Shown here: piece after piece, positions 47,301-56,071 of the stretch
How positions within the stretch are numbered: position 1 is the first letter of the stretch
How the letters are laid out: each line of letters begins with the position of its first letter
Source: Antedon mediterranea
Lineage: Eukaryota > Echinodermata > Crinoidea > Comatulida > Antedonidae
NCBI RefSeq assembly: GCF_964355755.1
Contig: NC_092678.1
Coordinates: 1,327,922 to 1,387,921 of the forward strand
Direction of reading: 5' to 3'
Length of the DNA: 60,000 nucleotides
The notes under the pieces: generated by a model
Seen by the model: the letters and a program-made list of their open reading frames with translations, nothing else
Databases searched by the model: none
What the model was told of the DNA's origin: nothing
Position numbers and translations under genes: made by a program

Positions 47301-50300
47301 CATATATGGACAGGATGATGTCGTACCACTACCATTTTTGGGTATATCACTACCATATTTGGGCGCTTTTTTTATCAAACTAGGTTGATAGTGTAAACAG
47401 AGCTTTAGAATCAATTGACATGTATTATTTATGTTTCTTTTTAGAATGTTTCGGGTGTTGTAGAAAGCTTAAAGATTATTACTCGTGCAAAATCAAGAAG
47501 AATAGCAGAATACGCTTTTGATTTTGCAAGAAAAAATGGTAGAAAGAAGGTGACTGCTGTACATAAAGCTAATATAATGTAAGTAAAGTAGCCCCCCGCC
47601 CCTTCTTTGGGTCACCTCTACTAATGGGACACCCCTATTCAACTCCTGGCCACGGGACACCCCTACTCATTTCTGTCCCGGGGACACATCTACTCAGAAG
47701 ACACTCATACTCAAGGCTCACTCCTACTCAGGGGACACCCCTATTCAGGAGACACTCCTATTAAGGGACATTCTTACTCAGGGGATACCCCTTTATTCAG
47801 GAGGCACTCCTATTAAGGGACACTCCTATTCAGAGGAAACTCCTATTCAGGGGACACTCCTATTTAGGGGACATACCTATTCAGGGAACACTCCTATTCA
47901 GGGAACACTCCTATTCAGAGGACACTCCTATTCACGGAACACTCCTATTCACGGAACACTCCTATTCAGAGGACACTCCTATTCAGAGGACACTCCTATT
48001 AAGGGGACACCCCTATTCAAAGGACACTCCTATTAAGGGGACACCACTATTCAGAGGTTATATACCTTTAAACAAACGAGGGGCAATCTGTATAACGCTA
48101 AGGCTAACACTTTGTTGACTCTTGAAAGTTTTCTATTTTATATTTTCAGACAGATTAAAAAGATAAAACCAAAGAGAAGAGATTACAGATTGACTGTAAT
48201 TGTTTCCTTTTTTTTCCACAGGAAATTAGGAGATGGATTGTTTTTACAAACATGTCGTGATGTTGCTGCCTTAAATACAGATATTGAATTTGAGGATATG
48301 ATCGTAGACAACTGCTGTATGCAGGTAAATATACTCATATTGAATGGAACTTTGTTTCTCTTAGTATCATAGTCTTACTATTTCACAAAGTTGGTAAACA
48401 ACAACAAACATCATTATACAAATAAAGAGTGTTAATTGTTCTATAACAAATGAAAATATTCTCCCCATACAACGAATGCAAAACATTTTATTGAAATAAA
48501 ATATACCTGTTATTTTAAAGTTATTCAATTATAATGTTTCCAAATGCTGATTTTGATAATACGTTGTTTTAATATCACTTAACCTATAGGCCTTGCCTGA
48601 CATCTCGTTGCTGAAATAATTGTCTTTCCTTTTTTGGCAGAATCTGTTAATACAAATTGGGGTCTAAGACCTGGTATTTTGGCTGAAAAGTTACAGTTAT
48701 TTTATTGGTTTACCATTTCATGCGTTTGATCGAAGTGGGTGCATCACATAAAAATATGAAAATATCAATCTGCGCGCGATACATTGTTGTTATATTATAG
48801 TGGGTTGCTTAAATTACGAGAATCAACTTATTTTTCACATATTTAACCGTTTAATTAAAGACACAGGGCCTGTTTCTGCTGCATACAAAATAACCGGTTA
48901 AAATCGGTGTGAATAAATTAAAATCGGTGTGAATAAATTAACTCCATTTTCTTGGCAGCAGAAACAGGACACATTTGTGGTAACCGGTTAAAAGGCAGCG
49001 CAAAATAACCGGTTAAAAACACCAATTTAAATCGGTGTTAGAACGCCGTTTAACCGGTTATCGCTGAGCAATTCTTAGCTGCAACACGAAATAACGGTTA
49101 TTTGATTGACAGTTGTGACCCCGGGTCAGATACCGTCGCATACGGTGCGTGTTTTCCTCGTGGTTTTGACAGTCGAACGAAGAAGTGAACATGTATGTGG
49201 ATGAATGAAATCACAAGATATGTTATTCAGTTGTGGGGGGAGAGAAAGTACGGGGAAGGATGGCAGGCAATAGAAAAGAATCACAGATAATAAATAAGAG
49301 AATTTTTGCGAAAGTAAAAGAGGAATTTGGGGTGGAGTTCCGGGGACTACCCATGCTAAGCAATTTGAGGCGTTAGTACACGCTCGCGAAGGGTATGGAT
49401 GGTCCTATATTAAAACCAAAACGGAAACAAAAGGGACTCAGAATGTTGCAAATACCTACCAAACGATAGTAGATAATGGTTAATTAATTATGAAAACCCA
49501 AATTTTATAGCAAAAATCATCCGAATTTATGTTATAAACGATGAATTTAGCAACAAAAACTTAATCCAAACGAGCGTATTTATGGCACGCCCTTAGTGCC
49601 TTTAATAGGAGAACAATGAACAATCTTAATTTGATCGTTTTATATAATTTTTTTAGAAAAACATCACATCGACCGAAAACAAAGGTTATGATAGCCTTTG
49701 ATAATATATTAAATATGATTTTATTAAGCATAGAAATGTGTTATTATTTATGTTAGTACATAAATATACGAAACAATGTTTAATACTCATTATTCTATTA
49801 AAGGCACTATGTGCGTGCGATATTCTATGACTTGGATACTCTCGTTTGATATAAGTTTTTGTGGCTAAACTCGTCGTTTTTAACATAAATTCGGACGATT
49901 TTTGCTATAAAAGTTAGGGTTTCATAATTAATTAACAATTATCTACTCTCGTTTGGTAGGTATTGCAACATTATAATCGTTTTTGTTTCCGTTTGGTTTT
50001 TTGTAGGACCGCGCTCGCGAAAGACAACAGTCGTTCACGTGGGAAGGGCCGTATCATCATCGCCTTTGTTGAGGAATTTTAGGCTAGATAAAAATTATCC
50101 TAGGCGATCGGGCGCTGCACGACCCTCCCCATGTTATTGAAGGCGCCATGAGAATTAATTTTATTAGCGATCAGTAAGTAGGCTTTACAAAAAACAAAAC
50201 TTGTAGACCTGTAGACAACATTTTATTATTTTAACATGTTTGAGATGTTCGGCGATATACACACGTGTGTATTGACGACGTCGATGTAAACAAACAGCCA

Positions 50301-53300
50301 ACTTACTACTTCCGTCTGAGTGTATTGCATTTTGGGTAATGATGACGTTTTGCTCGACGACCACCCATAGATTTAACCGGTTATTTCGGAGCACAACTTG
50401 AGCAGAAACGCGGTCTTGTTATTGTTATCTATTTTAAAATAACCGGTTAAATTGCGTTATGCAGCAGAAACAGACCCACAAGAAATTATCGCAATATGTG
50501 CATATGGTATTTATTTAGTGTAGTGTGTGACCTTAAATTAGGTGGCTTTAAAGTTGAAATAGGAAACATAGAGTATCGACCCATGTTATTTAATTATTCT
50601 TGTATTCAACAGATGGTATCTAACCCTAACCAGTTTGATGTGATGGTGATGCCCAACCTGTATGGTAACATAGTCAGCAATATTGAGTATCGACCCATGT
50701 TAATTATTTATTCTTGTATTCAACAGATGGTATCTAACCCTAACCAGTTTGATGTGATGGTGATGCCCAACCTGTATGGTAACATAGTCAGCAACATTGG
50801 TGCTGGAATTGTAGGTGGTCCAGGGATCGTACCAGGACAGAATTTAGGCGATAACTATTCGGTTTTTGAAACAGTAAGTACTTTGTTTGAATTTCTTACA
50901 AAACATTTACAAAATTGTTTATCATACAGTAGGCCTAGTTTTAACACTGTTGTTGTGTTATGTTGCCTCATTTTTAGTTTTATTTTGTGTTAAACTGTAG
51001 GCCCTACATGCTTCTTTAGCTGGCCATGATAGCAATTACTGCAGTAACTATGTTTTGTTTACTCCGTAACCTTTTTATGCAATTATTTACCAATTTACAC
51101 ATTGGTTATTGCAATGACTGCCTCATAAACTTACATTAAAATAAAGTACAATCATATGTTAGTGCAGTGAGGAGAAAAATGTGGTTTAACCGCAGTACAG
51201 TCAACTCTCCCAATACCGGACTCTCTGAAAACCGGAAACTCTTCCGATACCAGACTTTTCTTAGGACCAAAATGTCCCAAATTCATTTTTACCGTTAGAA
51301 ACACATTCCAAAAACCAGACATATTAAGCCAGCCCAAAAGTGTCCGGTATTTGGAGCTCCCATATTTAAATTGTATGTTCTCATTTACTCATGACAATTT
51401 TTAAAAATCTTAATTTCATCTAAATCAAGGCAACCCGTAATACAGGAAAGACTATAGCTGGAAAAAACATGGCCAACCCAACAGCAATGTTACTTGCCAG
51501 TTGTCAGATGTTAGACCACTTGAATCTTCACAAACATGCTACACTTATCAGAGAGTCAATTATGGAAACTCTCTCATACAAAGAGGTTAGTGTTAAGCTC
51601 TGTCTACACTATCAATCTTTATGTGACAAAAAAGTGTGATGTACTCATATATGGTAGTGATATGTTTAAAGATGTATTGTCCCTTGAAACACAAAAAAAT
51701 AAAGGTCAAAATATTCTAAATTTAAATTGGCCATATGAAAGTAATATTAAAGTTATTCACTTTAAGTCGAAAATTCGAGCCAAAAACAACAGGTTTACGT
51801 AATTAACAGGTAAATAAATTTGATTACATTTCATCTGGAAAATCGTCGCGATCAAAAGTAAACAAAGATTTTAAACCACGAGTATGCATGATGCTAATTA
51901 GGATGGTTTACAACTCGTCACGGTTCAGAAGGTGTTCTCACACAGATCGCGAGGAAGTTTTATGATTATGCATACAGAGTAGCCAAACAAGCGCGTTGCA
52001 TTATGAGATATGTTTTGATCAAAAACTTTGACTGAAAAAAACGTCTGTATTTCAGTTAAATGATTTTTTTTTTTCGACTAATTTTTGGTGAAAGTTAATA
52101 ACTATTATGATACTTCAAAATGACCAACTTTTTTCGAAATCTTTTATTTTTTATTTTTTGGGAATTAGTCAAAGGGACAATACATCTTTAAATATGGTAG
52201 TGATATGACATTGTCATGTCCATATATGGGCACTTCACATTTTTTTGTCACATAAAGCAGAGCAGATTTTGAGTTTCTCCAACTGTAGTGTTCTTGTTAG
52301 TTAGTTGAATGTCAGGCTGCAAAACAATTAAATTATTACCTGTATTTTAATTATTTATTCAATAATGGAATTTGTGTTACTGCTATTTTTGGGGAGGTGG
52401 GTGGGGAGGGCCTTGGTGCAAAGGTTGAAAAATTGAGGAGCCTTACCCATGTGGACAAAATTAATTTTTTAAAAACGCTACTAAAAATTGCTTCCCAAAC
52501 AAGGATTTAAGTGCAAAGCAAGTGAATATAGGAATGACAGATGACAGTTTTGATAACCCATTAGTGTTGTGATTGGTGCGCTTATACCCTTGTGCCCTTG
52601 CATGACAGTTTTGATAACCCATTAGTGTTGTGATTGGTGCGCTTATGCCCTTGCGCCCTTGCATGACAGTTTTGATAACCCATTAGTGTTGTGATTGGTG
52701 CGCTTATGCCCTTGTGCCCTTGCATGACAGTTTTGATAACCCATTAGTGTTGTGATTGGTGCGCTTATGCCCTTGCGCCCTTGCATGACAGTTTTGACAA
52801 CCCATTAGTGTTGTGATTGGTGCGCTTATACCCTTGCGCCCTTGCATGACAGTTTTGATAACCCATTAGTGTTGTGATTGGTGCGCTTATACCCTTGTGC
52901 CCTTGCATGACAGTTTTGATAACCCATTAGTGTTGTGATTGGTGCGCTTATACCCTTGTGCCCTTGCATGACAGTTTTGATAACCCATTAGTGTTGTGAT
53001 TGGTGCGCTTATGCCCTTGTGCCCTTGCATGACAGTTTTGATAACCCATTAGTGTTGTGATTGGTGCGCTTATACCCTTGTGCCCTTGCATGACAGTTTT
53101 GATAACCCATTAGTGTTGTGATTGGTGCGCTTATGCCCTTGCGCCCTTGCATGACAGTTTTGATAACCCATTAGTGTTGTGATTGGTGCGCTTATACCCT
53201 TGCGCCCTTGCATGACAGTTTTGATAACCCATTAGTGTTGTGATTGGTGCGCTTATGCCCTTGTGCCCTTGCATGACAGTTTTGATAACCCATTAGTGTT

Positions 53301-55161
53301 GTGATTGGTGCGCTTATGCCCTTGTGCCCTTGCATGACAGTTTTGATAACCCATTAGTGTTGTGATTGGTGCGCTTATGCCCTTGCGCCCTTGCATGACA
53401 GTTTTGATAACCCATTAGTGTTGTGATTGGTGCGCTTATGCCCTTGTGCCCTTGCATGACAGTTTTGATAACCCATTAGTGTTGTGATTGGTGCGCTTAT
53501 GCCCTTGCGCCCTTGCATGACAGTTTTGATAACCCATTAGTGTTGTGATTGGTGCGCTTATACCCTTGTGCCCTTGAATGACAGTTTTGATAATCCATTA
53601 GTGTTGTGATTGGTGCGCTTATGCCCTTGTGCCCTTGCATGACAGTTTTGATAACCCATTAGTGTTGTGATTGGTGCGCTTATGCCCTTGTGCCCTTGCA
53701 TGACAGTTTTGATAACCCATTAGTGTTGTGATTGGTGCGCTTATGCCCTTGTGCCCTTGCATGACAGTTTTGATAACCCATTAGTGTTGTGATTGGTGCG
53801 CTTATACCCTTGTGCCCTTGCATGACAGTTTTGATAACCCATTAGTGTTGTGATTGGTGCGCTTATGCCCTTGTGCCCTTGCATGACAGTTTTGATAACC
53901 CATTAGTGTTGTGATTGGTGCGCTTATGCCCTTGTGCCCTTGCATGACAGTTTTGATAACCCATTAGTGTTGTGATTGGTGCGCTTATACCCTTGTGCCC
54001 TTGCATGACAGTTTTGATAACCCATTAGTGTTGTGATTGGTGCGCTTATGCCCTTGTGCCCTTGCATGACAGTTTTGATAACCCATTAGTGTTGTGATTG
54101 GTGCGCTTATGCCCTTGTGCTTTTGCATGACAGTTTTGATAACCCATTAGTGTTGTGATTGGTGCGCTTATGCCCTTGTGCCCTTGCATGACAGTTTTGA
54201 TAACCCATTAGTGTTGTGATTGGTGCGCTTATGCCCTTGTGCCCTTGCATGACAGTTTTGATAACCCATTAGTGTTGTGATTGGTGCGCTTATGCCCTTG
54301 TGCCCTTGCATGACAGTTTTGATAACCCATTAGTGTTGTGATTGGTGCGCTTATGCCCTTGTGCCCTTGCATGACAGTTTTGATAAACCATTAGTGTTGT
54401 GATTGGTGCGCTTATACCCTTGTGCCCTTGCATGACAGTTTTGATAACCCATTAGTGTTGTGATTGGTGCGCTTATGCCCTTGTGCCCTTGCATGACAGT
54501 TTTGATAACCCATTAGTGTTGTGATTGGTGCGCTTATGCCCTTGTGCCCTTGCCTGACAGTTTTGATAACCCATTAGTGTTGTGATTGGTGCGCTTATGC
54601 CCTTGCGCCCTTGCATGACAGTTTTGATAACCCATTAGTGTTGTGATTGGTGCGCTTATACCCTTGTGCCCTTGCATGACAGTTTTGATAACCCATTAGT
54701 GTTGTGATTGGTGCGCTTATACCCTTGCGCCCTTGCATTGCGTCCAATTGTGAACCAACCTTACTAGAGAATATTCCCAGTATCTATAACACGTAACGCA
54801 AACATTTACAATAAAACAGTAAAGAAGTTTATCATACTGTTTTTGCGTTACTTTTATTTTCTGGAAGAAAGTTAATGAACTATCATCATCAAAATGTCAA
54901 AGTTTTTTCTCAGGTTGTTTGAAATAATTAATCACGTTGTGTTAGAGTGCAAGCATTTATTTTATTACTTAATATTATTTATTCAAACATTGTTTTTAAT
55001 AATTAATTTTTTGTGCATTAGATTTTTGAAATTTGAATTTTTAAATTGTTTTCTTTTAGAACCACACACCAGACCTTGGAGGACAGGCGACGACCAGAGA
55101 AGTTATACAAAGTATTATAGATGTTATAAGCCAGGCTAGCAAAGGAGCGCATGTTATCTAG
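37309..55161 (+). CDS. IDH3G: NAD-dependent isocitrate dehydrogenase, gamma-type regulatory subunit, mitochondrial
   Basis: Eleven exons join in phase to 1221 nt (406 aa; human IDH3G is about 393). The protein is a non-catalytic subunit of the matrix NAD-IDH heteromer, which oxidises isocitrate to 2-oxoglutarate in the TCA cycle. Evidence: an N-terminal stretch rich in Arg, Lys and Ser (targeting peptide, about 45 residues), then [69 protein letters not shown] within the IDH/IMDH signature, and HTPDLGG near the end. LYGN...SN has Asn where catalytic alpha subunits have metal-binding Asp, as in regulatory subunits. ATRNTGK and HTPDLGG point to gamma rather than beta. Oddities are an in-frame duplication of the exon 9 acceptor, an ambiguous exon 5 acceptor and a 21-nt exon 3. 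Introns 3, 8 and 10 are swollen by mobile elements or satellite. Confidence 0.95.
37399..37763. other. IDH3G intron 1: no feature
   Basis: The small open frame at 37443-37637 is intronic and unsupported. Confidence 0.6.
37764..37823 (+). CDS. IDH3G: IDH3G exon 2: rest of presequence
   Basis: 20 codons ([20 protein letters not shown]) after a poly-T tract and TAG acceptor, with GTAAAT donor, phase 0. Open frames at 37842-38175 lie in the following intron. Confidence 0.75.
38238..38258 (+). CDS. IDH3G: IDH3G exon 3: 21-nt microexon
   Basis: ACAATTACAG acceptor, seven codons (EEIHKSL), GTATGA donor, phase 0. It links the SSE of exon 2 to [11 protein letters not shown] of exon 4, matching the short variable linker before the conserved core in other IDH3G proteins. 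Confidence 0.65.
38259..38690. other. IDH3G intron 3, first part: no feature
   Basis: The open frame at 38454-38753 reads into the minisatellite and is not supported. Confidence 0.5.
38691..39186. repeat. 28-bp minisatellite, about 17.7 copies, in IDH3G intron 3
   Basis: The unit CTACTAGGTCAGGTGTCAAT plus GAATCCGC starts at 38691 and repeats exactly every 28 bp to 39167. Few variants occur (GATCAG, AATCGGC), and the variants cluster. Confidence 0.97.
39187..39831. other. IDH3G intron 3: no feature
   Basis: Very AT-rich. Confidence 0.55.
39832..39929. repeat. Tandem duplication, 2 x 49 bp
   Basis: TTAGTTTTTACTGTATAGCC at 39832 recurs at 39881 with a single C/T change. Both copies end GGCAACAGGTAAAC. 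Confidence 0.95.
39986..41515. repeat. Left inverted arm of the Penelope-like element
   Basis: It contains four direct sub-repeats of about 145-160 bp starting near 40410, 40568, 40724 and 40868, each opening with an AAAGTT(A/C)GACTAGAG-like phrase. An (AT)n run at about 41318-41346 lies near the inner end. It is inverted relative to 43838-45378 with scattered substitutions and small indels. Confidence 0.9.
41471..41509 (-). ncRNA. Hammerhead-like ribozyme motif, left arm
   Basis: On the minus strand: core CTGATGA, then AGGGCTAGTGTTGCCC (stem-loop II, four G-C pairs), GAAA, GCTCTGC (two-pair stem III), TA. Penelope-like elements are known to carry minimal hammerheads in their terminal repeats. 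The A.C pair next to the core and the lack of an obvious stem I make activity doubtful. Confidence 0.45.
41944..43548 (+). pseudogene. Penelope-like polyprotein remnant: RT core deleted, GIY-YIG retained
   Basis: The order is an N-terminal piece (42020-42436), then a frameshift into [16 protein letters not shown] (about 42423-42502). This is the conserved motif before the reverse-transcriptase palm. Next come a short piece to about 42620, a C-terminal RT/thumb piece (42692-42985, with PSSCHPQHC and [14 protein letters not shown]), and an endonuclease frame (42952-43548). The last has a Cys-rich linker ([10 protein letters not shown]) and the GIY-YIG block ([17 protein letters not shown], then R...H). 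The palm with its catalytic Asp pair is absent, so several hundred codons are missing. Multiple stops and at least three frames show it is dead. Confidence 0.85.
43585..43700. repeat. Copy of a CGCGACTCTATAGTTCACTATG dispersed repeat
   Basis: CGCGTGGACGCGACTCTATA, then TTCACTATGTCGGTCGGTCG and GGCCTTGTTTAG. The same phrases appear in the same order at 7922-8015. GGTCGGTC has become a short simple repeat. Confidence 0.6.
43838..45378. repeat. Right inverted arm of the Penelope-like element
   Basis: Reverse complement of the left arm, including the sub-repeat block (about 44430-45000) and the terminus GGGCTGCCGGTCTA. Open frames inside (44340-44525, 45326-45610) are not genes. Confidence 0.9.
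43844..43881 (+). ncRNA. Hammerhead-like motif, right arm, core mutated
   Basis: Same motif as at 41471-41509, but the core reads ATGATGA instead of CTGATGA. The conserved C is lost, so this copy should not self-cleave. Confidence 0.4.
45492..45589 (+). CDS. IDH3G: IDH3G exon 4: start of conserved core
   Basis: TTTTTACAG acceptor, GTGAGA donor, phase 0 to 2. It encodes [20 protein letters not shown], the nucleotide-fold start of the family. Confidence 0.95.
45590..46341. other. IDH3G intron 4: no gene recognised
   Basis: A possible dispersed repeat lies at 45960-46020 (CTCCATCTGGAGAGCACC, TTATCCAGGTAAGCGGC), which I cannot name. Short frames here are unsupported. Confidence 0.5.
46342..46518 (+). 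CDS. IDH3G: IDH3G exon 5
   Basis: The acceptor GCATGCAG keeps one open frame, giving [34 protein letters not shown] and a GTAAAG donor (phase 2 to 2). An alternative acceptor 8 nt upstream (TTAAAG, exon from 46334) would give a start closer to the family (HAGAPI) but shifts frame before VDFEE. Confidence 0.8.
46519..46875. other. IDH3G intron 5: no feature
   Basis: AT-rich. Confidence 0.6.
46876..47008 (+). CDS. IDH3G: IDH3G exon 6
   Basis: TTTCAG acceptor, GTTAGT donor. It encodes [17 protein letters not shown] and [14 protein letters not shown], the substrate and subunit-contact region. The longer open frame reading to 47083 is intronic beyond 47008. Confidence 0.95.
47248..47407. mobile_element. 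MITE family A in IDH3G intron 6
   Basis: TAAAGCTCTGTCTACACTAT at the left and GATAGTGTAAACAGAGCTTT at the right, TA on both sides. It ends 37 bp before exon 7. Confidence 0.93.
47445..47578 (+). CDS. IDH3G: IDH3G exon 7
   Basis: CTTTTTAG acceptor, GTAAGT donor (phase 0 to 2). It encodes [14 protein letters not shown] and [10 protein letters not shown]. The Met codon is split across the junction. Confidence 0.95.
47579..48221. repeat. IDH3G intron 7, with an 18-19 bp degenerate repeat at 47630-48060
   Basis: CTCCTATTCAGGGGACACTC-type units recur about 20 times with variation. This belongs to the GGGGACAC-type dispersed family. The rest of the intron is featureless. Confidence 0.85.
48222..48324 (+). 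CDS. IDH3G: IDH3G exon 8
   Basis: TTTCCACAG acceptor, GTAAAT donor (phase 2 to 0). It encodes [16 protein letters not shown] and IVDNCCMQ. Confidence 0.95.
48325..48866. other. IDH3G intron 8, first part: no feature
   Basis: AT-rich. Confidence 0.55.
48867..50479. mobile_element. PIF/Harbinger-like non-autonomous element in IDH3G intron 8
   Basis: Termini GGGCCTGTTTCTGCTGCATA and, inverted, TATGCAGCAGAAACAGACCC are flanked by ACA on both sides (a 3-bp target duplication, the size usual for PIF/Harbinger). Several AACCGGTTA palindromes sit in the sub-terminal regions. At about 49195-49300 a broken frame reads [20 protein letters not shown], resembling the Myb/SANT-like protein of Harbinger elements, then hits stops. 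No transposase is seen. Confidence 0.7.
49412..50007. repeat. Long palindrome nested in the Harbinger-like element
   Basis: AAAACGGAAACAAAAGGGAC, AATACCTACCAAACGA and ATCATCCGAATTTATGTT on the left are matched in inverted order on the right (49870-50007). Arms are about 250 bp around an AT-rich centre. It may be a separate foldback element. Confidence 0.75.
50571..50798. repeat. 114-bp tandem duplication covering intron end, splice acceptor and start of IDH3G exon 9
   Basis: Copies 50571-50684 and 50685-50798 are nearly identical. Each has 42 nt of intron (GAGTATCGACCCATG to CAACAG) and 72 nt of exon. Both CAACAG acceptors (exon from 50613 or 50727) are in the same frame because 114 is divisible by three, and no stop lies between them. 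Confidence 0.97.
50727..50873 (+). CDS. IDH3G: IDH3G exon 9: IDH/IMDH signature
   Basis: The downstream CAACAG acceptor gives family-length sequence [19 protein letters not shown], then a glycine-rich GAGIVGGPG, with donor GTAAGT and phase 0. Using the upstream acceptor (50613) instead adds 38 residues. The open frame upstream to 50496 and downstream to 50993 is intronic. Confidence 0.92.
50874..51195. other. IDH3G intron 9, first part: no feature
   Basis: AT-rich. Confidence 0.55.
51196..51361. mobile_element. Short pogo/Tigger-like MITE, tentative
   Basis: TACAGTCAACTCTCCCAATA and CCGGACTCTCTGAAAACCGG at the left. The right end GTCCGGTATTTGGAGCTCC is an imperfect inverted match. CAGT ends at TA suggest a pogo-type element, but the right terminus is degraded. 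Confidence 0.45.
51430..51585 (+). CDS. IDH3G: IDH3G exon 10
   Basis: AAATCAAG acceptor, GTTAGT donor, phase 0. It encodes [19 protein letters not shown] and [16 protein letters not shown]. Confidence 0.94.
51594..52264. mobile_element. MITE family A in IDH3G intron 10, split by another element
   Basis: The left half starts TAAGCTCTGTCTACACTATC only 9 bp after the exon 10 donor. It is interrupted at 51665 and resumes at 52193 with TATGGTAGTGATATGACATT. The right terminus is truncated near CACATAAAGCAGAGC. Confidence 0.85.
51665..52192. mobile_element. 528-bp element with 20+ bp terminal inverted repeats, nested in MITE A
   Basis: It starts TTTAAAGATGTATTGTCCCT and ends with the inverted AAGGGACAATACATCTTTAA plus A. 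The interior has no coding capacity beyond a short frame (51536-51802). I do not recognise the family. Confidence 0.88.
52265..52540. other. IDH3G intron 10: no feature
   Basis: AT-rich with a G-rich patch at 52391-52411. Confidence 0.5.
52541..54765. repeat. Satellite array of 36 x 61 bp derived from MITE family B, in IDH3G intron 10
   Basis: ATGACAGTTTTGATAACCCA begins each unit from 52541 to 54737, which is exactly 36 periods. Variation is almost confined to TATACCC/TATGCCC and TTGTGCC/TTGCGCC. The last unit runs into TTGCATTGCGTCCAATTGTG and AACCAACCTTA, the right terminus of family B. The unit itself resembles that family's interior. Confidence 0.97.
54766..55059. other. IDH3G intron 10, last part: no feature
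   Basis: AT-rich, ending TTTTCTTTTAG. The open frame 54894-55139 overlaps exon 11 in another frame and is not real. Confidence 0.6.
55060..55161 (+). CDS. IDH3G: IDH3G exon 11: C terminus and stop
   Basis: TTCTTTTAG acceptor. It encodes [19 protein letters not shown] and 14 further residues to TAG at 55159-55161. HTPDLGG is the conserved C-terminal motif of the gamma subunit. Confidence 0.95.
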   Translation, partial: NHTPDLGGQATTREVIQSIIDVISQASKGAHVI

Positions 55162-55821
55162 CTACAATTTTAATAACTAAGTACAGTACAGTGAGTATTA
55201 AGAGTTACTACTATGAATAGTGTAAATGTAAAAATTATTCTACTGCAGGTACTTCAGTAACAGCATTTTGTTTACTTTTTAACCTGTTTATGCAATTATT
55301 TAGCAAGCGTTTATTTCTTTTCTGCCTTGTAAACTTGCATTGAAAGAAAAGTAAAATCATATATTATTGTATTTTTTTGCAAAATTGAAATAACTGCAGG
55401 AGCATAATTTTGACATGATCCATTTGGGAGCTAAGTTAGTCAGATGTTTTGGCCTCCTCTCACATAATTGTAGTGATTGCTCAATACATTGAGAACACTT
55501 TTGAAAAAATAGTTCTTGGTTAGGACTTGAACCAACCACCTCCAGATCCCTAGGCTTGTGTTTATACCTGTAGACTGCAAATCTTGCGCTGATAGCTAGG
55601 GTTAGATAGAGCAAAATAGCTATTCTTATTTAGAGTATTGTGTCTATACTGTAGTAATGCAAAGGACCATCATTAACTATTTCATTGCCAGATTAGTTCA
55701 GGTGGTCATTAGATAGAGGTTGCAATATCAAGGTAAGTGTACAGACATTTCTGATGTGTATAGAATATTTAAGTAAATTAACACGTTTGTTGTTTTGAAG
55801 TTTTCATTTTTAAATACAGTA
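55162..55821. other. 3' flank of IDH3G: no further gene
   Basis: AT-rich 3' UTR and flank. No canonical AATAAA is convincing close to the stop. A minus-strand frame at 55357-55614 has no support. Confidence 0.5.
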
Positions 55822-56071
55822 CAGCATGGGGTTCTCAACAGGCGGCCCTCGAGCCAAATGAGTGCATATGTATGGCCCCGCGAAAAGCTGAGAAGTACTG
55901 CCAAAAAAAATAATAAATTAGTGTTTAAAATAGTTTTTAATGTTCTTAAAAACCACAAGATTCAAAGGCTTCATCCATGGTCTCCTTAACTATGTTCTAT
56001 ACCTGGCCCGCAAAATTACTTGTAACTTACAATGTGACTCACGTTAGATAATTGTTGAGAACTCCCTGCTG
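55822..56071. mobile_element. hAT-like MITE
   Basis: CAGCATGGGGTTCTCAACAG at the left and, inverted, GTTGAGAACTCCCTGCTG at the right. GGGTTCTCAAC termini and internal GGCGGCCCTCGAGCC/TGGCCC are typical of hAT (Charlie-type) elements. No clear 8-bp target duplication is visible. Confidence 0.7.

Noticed and set aside
50496-50993. 165-codon open frame taken as a whole gene
   Set aside because: Only 50727-50873 (or from 50613) is exon; both ends read through intron, as the splice sites and family alignment show.
52541-54765. CRISPR-like regular array
   Set aside because: It is a pure 61-bp tandem satellite with no spacers.
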